Part shown: piece by piece, positions 17,349 through 25,592 of the stretch
Layout: each line of letters starts with the position of its first letter
How positions within the stretch are numbered: position 1 is the first letter of the stretch
Assembly (NCBI GenBank): GCA_041390625.1
Contig: JAWKPM010000004.1
Span: forward strand, 124,001 to 188,000
Length of the DNA: 64,000 nucleotides
Reading direction: 5' to 3'
DNA from: RBC038 sp041390625
GTDB taxonomy: Bacteria > Chloroflexota > Dehalococcoidia > UBA2979
Program-made: the position numbers and the translations under genes
Notes under the pieces: model-generated
What the model was told of the DNA's origin: nothing
Seen by the model: only the letters and a program-made list of their open reading frames with translations
The model's database searches: none

Positions 17349-18320
17349 CTAAGCCGACTTGACGGCCTCGATGAGGGCAGGCACGACGGCCTTGTAGTCG
17401 CCCACGATGCCGTACTTGGCCGAGTTGAAGATGTTCGCCTCAGGGTCGCGGTTCACCGCGATGATCATCTTCGAGCCGCTGCAGCCGGCCATGTGCTGGC
17501 TGGCGCCCGAGATAGCGATTGCCACGTACAAGTCGGGCGTCACGACCTTGCCGGTCAGACCCACCTGCTGGCTGACCGGGTACCAACCGAGGTCGACCGC
17601 GGCACGCGAGGCGCCGACGGCGGCCTTGTCGTCGCCGAACGCCGAGGCGAGCTGCTCCACCATGCGGAAGCCCTCCTCGTCGCCGAGGCCGCGGCCACCG
17701 GAGACGACGATCGTGGCGTCCTCGATCTGGAGGCCCTCGGTGACGACCTCCTCGAATCCGAGGATGTCCCACTTCGAGTCGCCCGGCGCGGGCAGCTCGA
17801 CAGTCTCACCAGAGGCGCCAGCCTGAGGTGCGGGCGGGTCGAACGACTTCGCGCGGACCGTGGCAACGGCCGGCGAGGTGGTGAACGAGTAGACGGCCTG
17901 CGCGTTGCCGCCGTAGCAGGGGCGGGTTGCCTTGAAGACGCCGCCGTCGACGCCCACCGTCACGCAGTCCATCGCGACCGCGCTGTTACGGCGGAAGGCG
18001 ACGCGCGGACCGAGGTCGCGGCCGACGGGGGACTGCGCCATCAGCACAACGGCCGGGCTGCCTTGGTCGATGGCGTTGTTGACCGCGTCCGTCCACTGGT
18101 CGGCCTTGAACGTGTCGAAGGCGGCGTCGCCGCCGACGTAGGCGCGAGTCGCGCCGGCCTCGAAGGCGCTCGAAGCCGCGCCGGCAGCGGCGCTGCCGAG
18201 GAGGACGACGGAGACCGCGCCGCCGTCGGCGATGCCCTTTGCCGCACCGATGAGCTCACCAGTCGTCGAGCTGATGGCGCCGTCGGAGATTTCACCGACG
18301 ACGAGAACGTCCTGTGCCAT
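17349..18320 (-). CDS. etfA: Electron transfer flavoprotein alpha subunit
   Basis: A 323-residue ETF alpha subunit. The C-terminal FAD domain is clear: VSGGRGLGDEEGFRMVEQLA, VGLTGKVVTPDLYVAIAISG, then ASQHMAGCSGSKMIIAVNRD, close to the family signature. ETF takes electrons from acyl-CoA dehydrogenases and passes them to a quinone reductase. An AAGGAGT ribosome site precedes the ATG at 18320. etfB is 43 bases upstream and the membrane FeS oxidoreductase just beyond it, so electrons are expected to go to menaquinone through that protein rather than through an ETF-QO. Confident. Confidence 0.95.
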   Translation of the reverse strand: MAQDVLVVGEISDGAISSTTGELIGAAKGIADGGAVSVVLLGSAAAGAASSAFEAGATRAYVGGDAAFDTFKADQWTDAVNNAIDQGSPAVVLMAQSPVGRDLGPRVAFRRNSAVAMDCVTVGVDGGVFKATRPCYGGNAQAVYSFTTSPAVATVRAKSFDPPAPQAGASGETVELPAPGDSKWDILGFEEVVTEGLQIEDATIVVSGGRGLGDEEGFRMVEQLASAFGDDKAAVGASRAAVDLGWYPVSQQVGLTGKVVTPDLYVAIAISGASQHMAGCSGSKMIIAVNRDPEANIFNSAKYGIVGDYKAVVPALIEAVKSA

Positions 18321-18363
18321 GGAAGACTCCTTCGTGTGATCCCGCAGCGAAAGCGCGCGGTGG

Positions 18364-19167
18364 CTAGAGGACCTTGTCGGCCTGGAGGGCCTTGACGAGG
18401 TTGGCGGCCTGCTCCTGGGGCGTGTCGCCCTCCATCAGGATGACCTGACCACCGGTCTGCGGGATGAACAGGCGCTCGAGCTTCAGGCGCGCGGCGCCGG
18501 CACCGATCGAACCGGTGTCGATCCCGAGGTCCGCAGCGGACCACTTCGTCACGGTCTTCTTGGCTGCCTGCATGATCTGCTGGAGCTTCGGGTAGCGCGG
18601 CTCACCGAGCTCGTTGGAGACGGTCACCACCGACGGGAGCGGCATCTTCACGGTCTGGACGCCGTCCGGCAGCACGCGCTGCACGGTCATGGCGCCGTCG
18701 GCGACCTTGACGTCCTTGGTGAGGATCGCGCACGGCCAGCCGAGGGTCTCAGCGATGCCGAGGCCGGTCTGGCCCATGTCCCAGTCGGCAGCCTGGCGGC
18801 CGCAGAAGACCGCGTCGACGTCGCCCAGCTTCTGGATGGCGGCCGCGAGGACGTTGACCGTCGTCGTCCAGTCGCCGCCCTGGAAGGCGTCGTCGTCGAG
18901 GAGCAGACCCTCGTCGGCGCCCATGGCGAGCACCTGCTTGATGGCAGCCTGCGCGCTCTCCTTGCCCATGGAGACGACGGTGATCTTCACATCGGCGCCG
19001 GCCTCCTTCACGCGAAGGGCGGCCTCGGCGGCGATGCCGTCGAACTGGCTCAGCACGGGCGCGATGCCCTGGGCCGGAATGACCTCGTTCTTGCTCTCAT
19101 CGACGCGGAAGGCCGAGGGCGGCGTTTCCGGGTCCGGGATCTGCTTGGCGCACACGACGAAATGCAT
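18364..19167 (-). CDS. etfB: Electron transfer flavoprotein beta subunit
   Basis: A 267-residue ETF beta subunit. Typical features are the N-terminal CAKQIPDPE, the central VFCGRQAADWDMGQTG AMP-binding region and the C-terminal signature region SVVTVSNELGEPRYPKLQQI. It forms the FAD- and AMP-containing heterodimer with the product of etfA immediately downstream. A GGAGGAAG ribosome site precedes the ATG. It follows the membrane FeS oxidoreductase gene by about 170 bases that contain a small GC hairpin, so it may have some transcriptional independence. Confidence 0.94.
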   Translation of the reverse strand: MHFVVCAKQIPDPETPPSAFRVDESKNEVIPAQGIAPVLSQFDGIAAEAALRVKEAGADVKITVVSMGKESAQAAIKQVLAMGADEGLLLDDDAFQGGDWTTTVNVLAAAIQKLGDVDAVFCGRQAADWDMGQTGLGIAETLGWPCAILTKDVKVADGAMTVQRVLPDGVQTVKMPLPSVVTVSNELGEPRYPKLQQIMQAAKKTVTKWSAADLGIDTGSIGAGAARLKLERLFIPQTGGQVILMEGDTPQEQAANLVKALQADKVL

Positions 19168-19183
19168 CGACTTCCTCCATCAG

Positions 19184-19200
19184 CGGGGGTCCGGCCCCCG
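19184..19200 (-). other. GC hairpin in the gap before etfB
   Basis: CGGGGG-TCCGG-CCCCCG forms a 6-base stem in the 169-base gap between the FeS oxidoreductase stop and the etfB start. It could be a weak terminator or an RNA-processing site. No promoter is obvious and no small gene is seen in this gap. Confidence 0.3.
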
Positions 19201-19336
19201 ACCGTTGTTCATGGATTCGGGCCCGGGCGTCGAGCGCCGGGCTTCGAGCCCCCCAGCCGCTTCCAGGCCAGCAGGTGGCGCGCCGCTGCGCCGCCTCGCC
19301 TGTTCTGACCGCCGCGCGGCTGATGCCGTGAGGCGG

Positions 19337-21532
19337 CTAAGACTCCTCGGATGCCCCGACGGGACCGAGCACGGCCTGCTCCAGCAGTTCCGCGACGTCG
19401 AAGGCGCGCATGCGGCCTTCTTCCTCGGGCTGGATGGCCGGGATCCCGTCCTCGAACATCTGGATGCAGAAGGGGCAGTTCGAGACCACACCGGCCGCAC
19501 CGGTGTTGGCTGCCTCCTCGGTGCGCACGTGGTTCACACGCCGCTCCCCGATCTCCTCCTGCCACATGTTGCCGCCGCCGGCCCCGCAGCACAGCCCCTT
19601 GCTCTGGATCCGCTGCATTTCGCGGAGCTCAGCACCGGGCAGCACCTGCAGGATCTGCCGAGGCGCATCGTACACGCCGTTGAGGCGGCCGAGGTAGCAC
19701 GAGTCGTGATAGGTGACGGCCGAGGCCGCAATCTGATGCGTGGGCACGAGCGAGCGATTCTGCACCGCCTGCGCAAGGAACTCCGTGTGGTGGATCACCT
19801 CGAAGTGGCCGTCGAACTGCGGGTACTCGTTCTTGAAGGTGTTGAAGCAGTGCGGGCAGTTGGTGATCACCCGCTGCACGTTCTTCGCCTTGAACGTCTC
19901 GACGAGTTGCATCGCCAGCAGCTGGAAGAGGTACTCGTTCCCGAGGCGGCGCGCCGGGTCACCGTTACAGGTCTCCTCCTGGCCGAGGACCCCGAACGAG
20001 GCGCCGGACTCCCGGATGAGGCGGAACACTGCCTTCGTGATCGGCAGGTTGCGCTCGACCAGCGAGCCCGAGCAGCCGACCCAGTACAGGTAGTCCTGCG
20101 AGCCATCGAACATCGGGACGTCGCCGAGGCCTTCCATCCAGGTCGTGCGCTCGAGCGTTGTGCCACGCCACGGGTGACCGCGCATCTCGATGTTCTCGAG
20201 GGCGCCCTGGGCGTTCGCAGGGATGCGCGCCTCGTCCATCACCAGATAGCGGCGCATGTCCACGATCGTCGGGACATGCTCGATCATGACCGGGCACTCT
20301 TGGACGCAGGCGCCGCAGGTGCGGCAGGCCCACAGCGTCTCGTCGTTGATGACCTCACCGACCATCGCGACGGGCGAGACGGCACGAACATCGCCGCCCT
20401 CGTGTCCCACGCGCTGGATCTCCGGCCCAACGGTCGCCATGTGGCGCTTGAGGTCCTGGATGAGGTGCATCGGCGACAGCGGCTGACCCGCGAGGTTCGC
20501 CGGGCAGACCTCGGTGCAGCGGCCGCAGCGCACGCAGGCATCGAGCTCGAAGAGCTGCTTCCAGGTGAAGTCCTGGATCTGGCCGACGCCGAAGACCTCG
20601 CGCTCCTCGATGTTCTCGATGGTCGTGAGGCGGCCCGGCGAGTCGGTGCGCAGCAGGTACGCGTTGATGGGCGCGAAGAAGATGTGGTCGAGCTTCGTGA
20701 AGACGATCAGGCCGAGCCACGAGAACGCCAGGACGATGTGCGTCCACCACGACCACGTGTGCCCGGACAGCAGCTGACCGTCCGTGAAGTCGAAGAGGTC
20801 GACGAAGCTCGCGAGGCCCCACGAGACGAAGGACCAGCGCGCCCAGTCGGGGTGCTGGTTCAGCTCGGTGGCGCCGATGCGGAACGTCTCGACGAGGAAG
20901 CCGGTGAGCAGCACGAGGGCGAGCCCCCACAGGATCAGATGATCCTCCAGGCGCTCGTCCCAGCGAATGCGGTGGTAGTCGTCGAAGTAGCGCCGATACA
21001 GCGCCATCCCGACGCCGATGAGGCCGACGAGCCCGAAGAAGTCGCCGTACGCCGAGAAGAACAGGTAGTAGTCGCCGTGCAGGAACTCGAGCGGGGTGTC
21101 GTCCTCGATAGCGACCTGCGCCGTGACGGCGGTGAGCACCACGATCGAGGAGAAGATGCACCAGTGCATGATGCCGGCGTACCGGTCACGCCTGAGCTTA
21201 TCCTGCCCGAGGCCGAGTCGCACCGCGTTCTTCAGGCGGTACGGGATCTGTCGAAGCGTGCCGGGCGTCGGCTGACCGATCGCCCACAGCGTCGCGTGGC
21301 GGATGAACCCGTAGACCAGCAGGCCCACGAGGATCGACATGAAGACGTAGACCGACCACGGGTGCGCGACGTTGAAGAACGACTCGCGACCCGCGGAGGT
21401 GCGCTCCGCCTCCTGCGCCACGACCACGCCGAGGCCCGCCATGCCGATGGCAGGGGTCCACCACGCGCCGACCAAGCGCGTGCGCGCGGGCGTGCCCTCC
21501 GGCAGATTGACCTCGTCGACCGTGGTGGTCAC
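19337..21532 (-). CDS. Membrane FeS oxidoreductase, probable ETF:menaquinone oxidoreductase
   Basis: A 731-residue protein. About six transmembrane helices fill residues 25-290, with His residues in or near helices (H79, H123, H265) that could bind b-haems. Two ferredoxin-type [4Fe-4S] motifs follow: C333-C336-C339-C343 and C403-C406-C409-C413. Two CCG (HdrB-like) domains end the protein, with CNGDPARR, NCPHC, HDSCYLGR, CCGAGGG and NCPFC. This architecture beside etfBA matches the family shown in syntrophic bacteria to pass ETF electrons to menaquinone (EMO). The start is a GTG sharing one base with the ligase stop (TAGTG). It sits between the ligase and etfB, supporting a role in acyl-CoA oxidation. 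Confidence 0.88.
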   Translation of the reverse strand: MTTTVDEVNLPEGTPARTRLVGAWWTPAIGMAGLGVVVAQEAERTSAGRESFFNVAHPWSVYVFMSILVGLLVYGFIRHATLWAIGQPTPGTLRQIPYRLKNAVRLGLGQDKLRRDRYAGIMHWCIFSSIVVLTAVTAQVAIEDDTPLEFLHGDYYLFFSAYGDFFGLVGLIGVGMALYRRYFDDYHRIRWDERLEDHLILWGLALVLLTGFLVETFRIGATELNQHPDWARWSFVSWGLASFVDLFDFTDGQLLSGHTWSWWTHIVLAFSWLGLIVFTKLDHIFFAPINAYLLRTDSPGRLTTIENIEEREVFGVGQIQDFTWKQLFELDACVRCGRCTEVCPANLAGQPLSPMHLIQDLKRHMATVGPEIQRVGHEGGDVRAVSPVAMVGEVINDETLWACRTCGACVQECPVMIEHVPTIVDMRRYLVMDEARIPANAQGALENIEMRGHPWRGTTLERTTWMEGLGDVPMFDGSQDYLYWVGCSGSLVERNLPITKAVFRLIRESGASFGVLGQEETCNGDPARRLGNEYLFQLLAMQLVETFKAKNVQRVITNCPHCFNTFKNEYPQFDGHFEVIHHTEFLAQAVQNRSLVPTHQIAASAVTYHDSCYLGRLNGVYDAPRQILQVLPGAELREMQRIQSKGLCCGAGGGNMWQEEIGERRVNHVRTEEAANTGAAGVVSNCPFCIQMFEDGIPAIQPEEEGRMRAFDVAELLEQAVLGPVGASEES

Positions 21533-23103
21533 TAGGCGGGGTTTCCGGCGGGCGCGCCGTAGCGGTCGCGCAGCTCGTTCTTCAGGACCTTGCCCAGGTG
21601 GTTCCGAGGCAACTCATCCACCCACTGGTAGATGGCCGGCGCCTTGTACGAGGCGAGGCGGGTCTTCACGAAGGCCGTGAGCTGCTCCTCCGTAACTTCC
21701 TCGCCCTTGACCGGGACCATGATCGCCTTCACGACCTCGCCCCAGTCGAGGTCCGGGACGCCGATGATCGCGGCCTCCGCGACGGCCGGGTGGTCCTCGA
21801 GGACGTTCTCGATCTCCGCCGGGGCGATGTTCTCACCACCGCGGATGATCATGTCCTTGAGGCGGCCGGTGATGAAGAGGTAGCCGTCGTCGTCGATCTT
21901 GCCGACGTCGCCGGTGTGGAGCCAGCCGCCCTGGATGGCCGACTCGGTGGCCTCTTCCTGCTTGTTGTAGCCGCGCATGACGCGGTCGCCCTTGACGCAG
22001 ATCTCGCCCTCTTCGCCCACCGGCAGCTCACGCCCGTCCGGCGAGAGAATGCCGATGGTGATGTCGGGCATCGGGCGGCCCACCGAGCGCAGGCGCTCCA
22101 GCTTCTTCTCGTTCTCCTCGGGCGACCCGTCCATCTTGTGGTCCTCTGGGCCGAGGTAGGTCATCGAGCCGGTCGCCTCGGTCTGACCGTAGGCGTTCAT
22201 CAGACCGACGGTCGGGAACACGTCCACCGCGCGGCGGACGACCTCATACGGCATCGGCGCCGCGCCGTAGGTGATCGCCTGCAGCGAGGAGATGTCGTAC
22301 TTCTCGAAGTCGTCGAGCTCCATCACGCGCTTGAGCATCGTCGGAACGACGAAGGCGTGCGTGACCTTCTCGGCCTCAACGTTCTGGAGCCATGCGGCCG
22401 GGTCGAACTGCGGCAGGATCACGAGGCGGCGACCCGAGAACACCGAGCTCGCCATCGTCGAGGCGCCCGCGATGTGGAAGAACGGCACCGACGCCAGCAC
22501 GACCTCCTGGTCGGCGGTGGGGTCCGGCGGCGACTGCGTGTTCACCACCAGCGCGGTCAGCGCGCGGTAGGACAGCTGCACGCCCTTGGGCATCGAGGTC
22601 GTGCCCGACGTGTAGATCATCAGCGAGACGTCGTCCTCGTCGATGTCCGTGAAGACCGGGATGTCCTCGCCGGTCGCGGCGATCTGGTCGACGGTCTCGT
22701 GGCCCTCGGCCTCGAAGCCCATCGTGTAGACGTTCTTCAGGTCGGGCAGCGTCGCGCGGACCTCGTTCAGGAGCGGCCAGTAGCGCTCGGAGATGAAGAG
22801 CGTGGTGACGTCCGCGGCGTTGATCATGTACGTCAACTCCTCGGGCTTGGCCCGGAAGTTGAGCGGCACGAACGTCGCGCCGACGGCAGCCGCCGCGTAG
22901 TAGATCTCGACGAAGCGGACCGAGTTCACCGACATGACGCCGACGTTCTCGCCCTTGCCGACACCCTTCGCCTGAAGGGCCTGCGCGAGGCGGTTCACGC
23001 GGCTCTGGAACTCGCCGAACGTCACGCGCTCGTCAGGATCGACGAGGGCGACTCGGTCCGGAACGATGGCGGCAGTGATCGTGATGAACTCGGCCGTATT
23101 CAT
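21532..23103 (-). CDS. Acyl-CoA synthetase (AMP-forming)
   Basis: A 523-residue adenylate-forming ligase with all core motifs: YTSGTTSMPKG (ATP loop), AYGQTEATG, GWLHTGDVG, GRLKDMIIRGGENI (hinge) and the catalytic Lys in NHLGKVLK. It would activate a fatty or aromatic acid to its CoA ester; chain length and substrate cannot be inferred. The ATG at 23103 overlaps the stop of the upstream Rieske-like gene (ATGA), and its own stop touches the GTG of the FeS oxidoreductase. It is thus embedded in a tightly coupled operon with crotonase and ETF genes. A longer frame upstream lies in the Rieske-like gene and is rejected. Confidence 0.92.
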   Translation of the reverse strand: MNTAEFITITAAIVPDRVALVDPDERVTFGEFQSRVNRLAQALQAKGVGKGENVGVMSVNSVRFVEIYYAAAAVGATFVPLNFRAKPEELTYMINAADVTTLFISERYWPLLNEVRATLPDLKNVYTMGFEAEGHETVDQIAATGEDIPVFTDIDEDDVSLMIYTSGTTSMPKGVQLSYRALTALVVNTQSPPDPTADQEVVLASVPFFHIAGASTMASSVFSGRRLVILPQFDPAAWLQNVEAEKVTHAFVVPTMLKRVMELDDFEKYDISSLQAITYGAAPMPYEVVRRAVDVFPTVGLMNAYGQTEATGSMTYLGPEDHKMDGSPEENEKKLERLRSVGRPMPDITIGILSPDGRELPVGEEGEICVKGDRVMRGYNKQEEATESAIQGGWLHTGDVGKIDDDGYLFITGRLKDMIIRGGENIAPAEIENVLEDHPAVAEAAIIGVPDLDWGEVVKAIMVPVKGEEVTEEQLTAFVKTRLASYKAPAIYQWVDELPRNHLGKVLKNELRDRYGAPAGNPA

Positions 23104-23516
23104 AGCGCAGCACCCCTCTGCATTCGAACGGGCGTCCGGCTCACGGCGTCGCCGGGCCGGATGGTGATCTGTCCGTCCTGATTGATCGAAGCCTCGATGG
23201 TCATGAGATCGAGGCCATCGTCCTGAAACCCTACGCCGGCGAGGTTGTACGTCGCGCCGGTGCAAGCGTCAAAAAACACACCGCCATCACTCGTCTGGAG
23301 ATCGGGCCGGAAGGTCACGCGACAGCTCCTGCGGCCCGGCGGATTGTGCGGATCGAGGTCCGAGAGAACCAAGATCTCGCCGTCGACGCCTTTGACGACG
23401 AATACGTGGTCGGTGGCAAAGTACACCGGGGTGCCAGGAGCGACCTCCTCGATGGTCCCGAGCGCGACCCGGCCGTCTCCGCGGCCCACGAACGCGACGG
23501 CCAGCACGACCAGCAC
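23100..23516 (-). CDS. Rieske-fold membrane protein lacking cluster ligands (copy 1)
   Basis: The frame encodes a hydrophobic segment and then a domain with Rieske-like order: GTPVYF, a loop ending SCRVTF, and DGGVFFDACTGATYN. In a true Rieske protein the two loops read CxHxxC and CxCH. Here the positions of the cluster Cys and His are replaced, while the second Cys of each loop (the disulfide pair) remains. The GTG at 23516 cuts into the membrane helix. The same frame stays open upstream and would give a complete helix (LIGGAAFVLGLVLVVLAVAF), with GGGAGG placed 5 bases before an ACG at 23612, so the true start may be non-AUG. It overlaps the ligase start (ATGA). Role unknown. Confidence 0.65.
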   Translation of the reverse strand: MLVVLAVAFVGRGDGRVALGTIEEVAPGTPVYFATDHVFVVKGVDGEILVLSDLDPHNPPGRRSCRVTFRPDLQTSDGGVFFDACTGATYNLAGVGFQDDGLDLMTIEASINQDGQITIRPGDAVSRTPVRMQRGAAL

Positions 23517-23729
23517 CAGTCCGAGGACGAACGCCGCGCCGCCGATCAGGCAGCCGGGACGGACGCCCGTGGGCGTCGATTCGTCCCCGTGAGCGTCGCT
23601 CGGGTCGCGCGTGGCGGCCTCCCGCTCGAGCGCGGCTCACTATAGGCAATCGGCGGAAGCAGAAGCAATCGCCTCGAAACGCGGCGTTCACACCCCGCCG
23701 GGGCCGCGCGATGACTCACGCCCGCGGCC

Positions 23730-24257
23730 TCACTCCCGCCCGACGACCTCGACGAACGCGTGCTGCACGTCACCGGGCGGCGTTTCGTAGGTGATGACGA
23801 AGGTCCGAAGGGGTTCCGGCTCCCCGCCGGCCGCGTCGAGTTGATCACCATCGAGGAACCAGCGAGCCCCGGTGCAGGGGTCGACGAAGGCGCCGTCGCG
23901 CCCGAGGGGATTCGCGACAGCACCTCGCGTCTCGTTCGGATCGAACTCGACGACGCATCCGCTCGAGGCAACACGAGCATCGATCGCCCGCAGGCGGCCG
24001 TCATCGAGGCCCACCATGAAGATCTGCACGTCGTCGAACGCGCGCACGTCGCCGATCGCGTACTCGGCGACCGGCCCGGCGTCGTAGTTCTGCACCGGGA
24101 TGATGGTCGGCTCGACGAACCGTCCCCAGAACACGGCAGCGATGCCGAGGATCGTGATCAGCAGCATCGCGCCCGGCGCGAGCCACGCGCGCCAGCTCCG
24201 AGGTCCCAGTTCCAGCGGGTCATGCATGTGATCCGGCGCCTGGTCGTGTGCCCTCAT
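23730..24257 (-). CDS. Rieske-fold membrane protein lacking cluster ligands (copy 2)
   Basis: A 175-residue protein with one N-terminal transmembrane helix (about residues 29-48, GAMLLITILGIAAVFW) and an external domain that follows the Rieske plan: DGRLRAID, then ASSGCVVEF, then DGAFVDPCTGARW. Compared with the Rieske CPCHGSRF box, DPCTGARW keeps the Pro, the second Cys, the Gly and the Arg but loses the cluster Cys and His. The first loop likewise keeps only its second Cys. A disulfide-stabilised, cluster-free domain is inferred. Its ATG overlaps the crotonase stop (ATGA). It is a paralogue of the protein encoded 213 bases downstream. Confidence 0.7.
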   Translation of the reverse strand: MRAHDQAPDHMHDPLELGPRSWRAWLAPGAMLLITILGIAAVFWGRFVEPTIIPVQNYDAGPVAEYAIGDVRAFDDVQIFMVGLDDGRLRAIDARVASSGCVVEFDPNETRGAVANPLGRDGAFVDPCTGARWFLDGDQLDAAGGEPEPLRTFVITYETPPGDVQHAFVEVVGRE

Positions 24258-24973
24258 CCGGCGAGCCGCGAGAAGGCGAGCCGGCGCTCGAGGGCGAGAC
24301 CAGCTTCGAGCGACAGGTCGAGGCCGTCGCGCACGGCCCGCTTCGTGGCGCGCACGGCCTCAGGGTCACGCGCGGCAAGCTCGTTCGCGAGGTCGCGCGC
24401 GGCCCCCTCGAGCTCCTCGGGCGCCACGACGCGCTGCACGAGGCCGAGGTCGTACGCCTCCGGCGCTGTCATGGGCTCGCCGGTGGTAACAAGTCGGAGC
24501 GCCTCGGACCGAGGCAGGTGGCGCGCCGCCGTCTGCGTGCCGCCCGCCGAGGGGATGTAGCCCAGCGTGACCTCGGGCAGCGCGAAGCGCGCCTCCGTCG
24601 AGGCGATGCGGAAGTCGCAGTACATCGACATCTCGAATCCGGCCCCGTACGCAAAGCCGTGAATCGCCGCGACCAGCGGCACCGCCAGCCTGGACATCAC
24701 GCCCCAGAGATCGCGGTTCAGCCGCGCGTCACGCGCATCGAGGTACGACGGCGCCGTCCCGAAGTCGGTGATGTCGGCGCCGGCGGAGAAGGCGCGGTCC
24801 CCCGCCCCCCGAATCACGCACGCGCGGATCGTCGGATCGACGCGCAGCAGCTCCAGCATCGCCCACAGCTCGTCGCGCATCGCGAGATGCACGGCGTTCA
24901 GGCGCTCCGGCCGGTTTAGTGTCAGCCAGAGGACGTCACCCTCGCGGTCGGCGAGGACGTAGGGAGGCGGCAT
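24254..24973 (-). CDS. Enoyl-CoA hydratase/isomerase (crotonase family)
   Basis: A 239-residue crotonase. The first oxyanion-hole segment is FSAGADI, the second is YGAGFEMSMYCD. Both catalytic glutamates of classical hydratases are in place (FEMSM and ALPEVTLG, followed by IPSAGGTQ). It should hydrate 2-enoyl-CoA or isomerise enoyl-CoA; the exact substrate is unknown. It is coupled to the downstream Rieske-fold gene by an ATGA overlap and preceded by two tiny genes, all in the acyl-CoA/ETF operon. The start ATG 24973 has only a weak GAGG upstream. Confidence 0.9.
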   Translation of the reverse strand: MPPPYVLADREGDVLWLTLNRPERLNAVHLAMRDELWAMLELLRVDPTIRACVIRGAGDRAFSAGADITDFGTAPSYLDARDARLNRDLWGVMSRLAVPLVAAIHGFAYGAGFEMSMYCDFRIASTEARFALPEVTLGYIPSAGGTQTAARHLPRSEALRLVTTGEPMTAPEAYDLGLVQRVVAPEELEGAARDLANELAARDPEAVRATKRAVRDGLDLSLEAGLALERRLAFSRLAG

Positions 24974-24994
24974 CGAGGGGCCTCGAAGCCTCGG

Positions 24995-25240
24995 CTACAG
25001 CCAGTCCGGCTTCTTGATCGGCGAGACCTCGGCGCGGTCGTGCTCGCGCTGGACGGCTGCGTTCACCTTCTCCGTGAGGATCTTGCCGAGGTCGGAGCCC
25101 GGCGTGAACTCGGAGGACCGCCAGCGGCGCAGCGTCGCCACGTCCGAGCGGCTGCCTTTGACCTCAGGCAGGGCGATGATCGCGTCGAGGACCGAGTTCG
25201 CCATCGTCCAGACTTCTTCGTTGTCGAATTCAACCCTCAT
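24995..25240 (-). CDS. Small conserved-looking protein, 81 aa, unknown
   Basis: I do not recognise this protein. It has 81 residues, is soluble and mostly helical, with acidic N-terminal residues (MRVEFDNEEVW) and a basic C-terminus (SPIKKPDWL). No Cys, no signal peptide. The ATG at 25240 overlaps the stop of the upstream 88-aa gene (ATGA), so the two are coupled. It lies between two crotonase genes in the acyl-CoA operon. A longer frame exists upstream but runs inside the neighbouring gene and is arginine-rich nonsense. A small helper or toxin-antitoxin-like pair is conceivable; nothing in the sequence proves it. Confidence 0.6.
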   Translation of the reverse strand: MRVEFDNEEVWTMANSVLDAIIALPEVKGSRSDVATLRRWRSSEFTPGSDLGKILTEKVNAAVQREHDRAEVSPIKKPDWL

Positions 25241-25503
25241 CGGACGCGCTCCTCCGCCGCGGACACGCGCTGGCTGCCACGCTTGCGGATGAAGCGCGTC
25301 GTCCGCTCGTCGATCTCGTTGCCGATGGCCTCGTTCAGCGTCTCGGCGTAGGCATCGAGTTCCTTCGAGCCCAGCCCGTGATCGCGCCGCCAGTTCCGAA
25401 TCGCCTCGCGAGCGCCTTCGGACAGCTCGACGTTGTCGAGCACCTGCGCCGTCACCAGCGTAAGGATGGCGTGCGCCTCGTCGGTGCTGAGGATGACGTT
25501 CAT
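25237..25503 (-). CDS. Small conserved-looking protein, 88 aa, unknown
   Basis: I do not recognise this protein. It has 88 residues, helical, with NVELSEGAREAIRNWRRDHG in the middle and a basic tail (RFIRKRGSQRVSAAEERVR). An AGGGGGA ribosome site lies about 8 bases before the ATG. Its stop overlaps the start of the 81-aa gene downstream (ATGA), and codon use matches the neighbours, which argues that it is real. The pair is sandwiched between two crotonases. Function unknown. Confidence 0.6.
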   Translation of the reverse strand: MNVILSTDEAHAILTLVTAQVLDNVELSEGAREAIRNWRRDHGLGSKELDAYAETLNEAIGNEIDERTTRFIRKRGSQRVSAAEERVR

Positions 25504-25592
25504 CGATGGTTCCCCCTGTCGCGCGGCCCGCAGGCCGCCTCACCTCGTCTCGTCATCGTTCGTCAGGGTACCGGACGGCAGGCCGAGACGCG

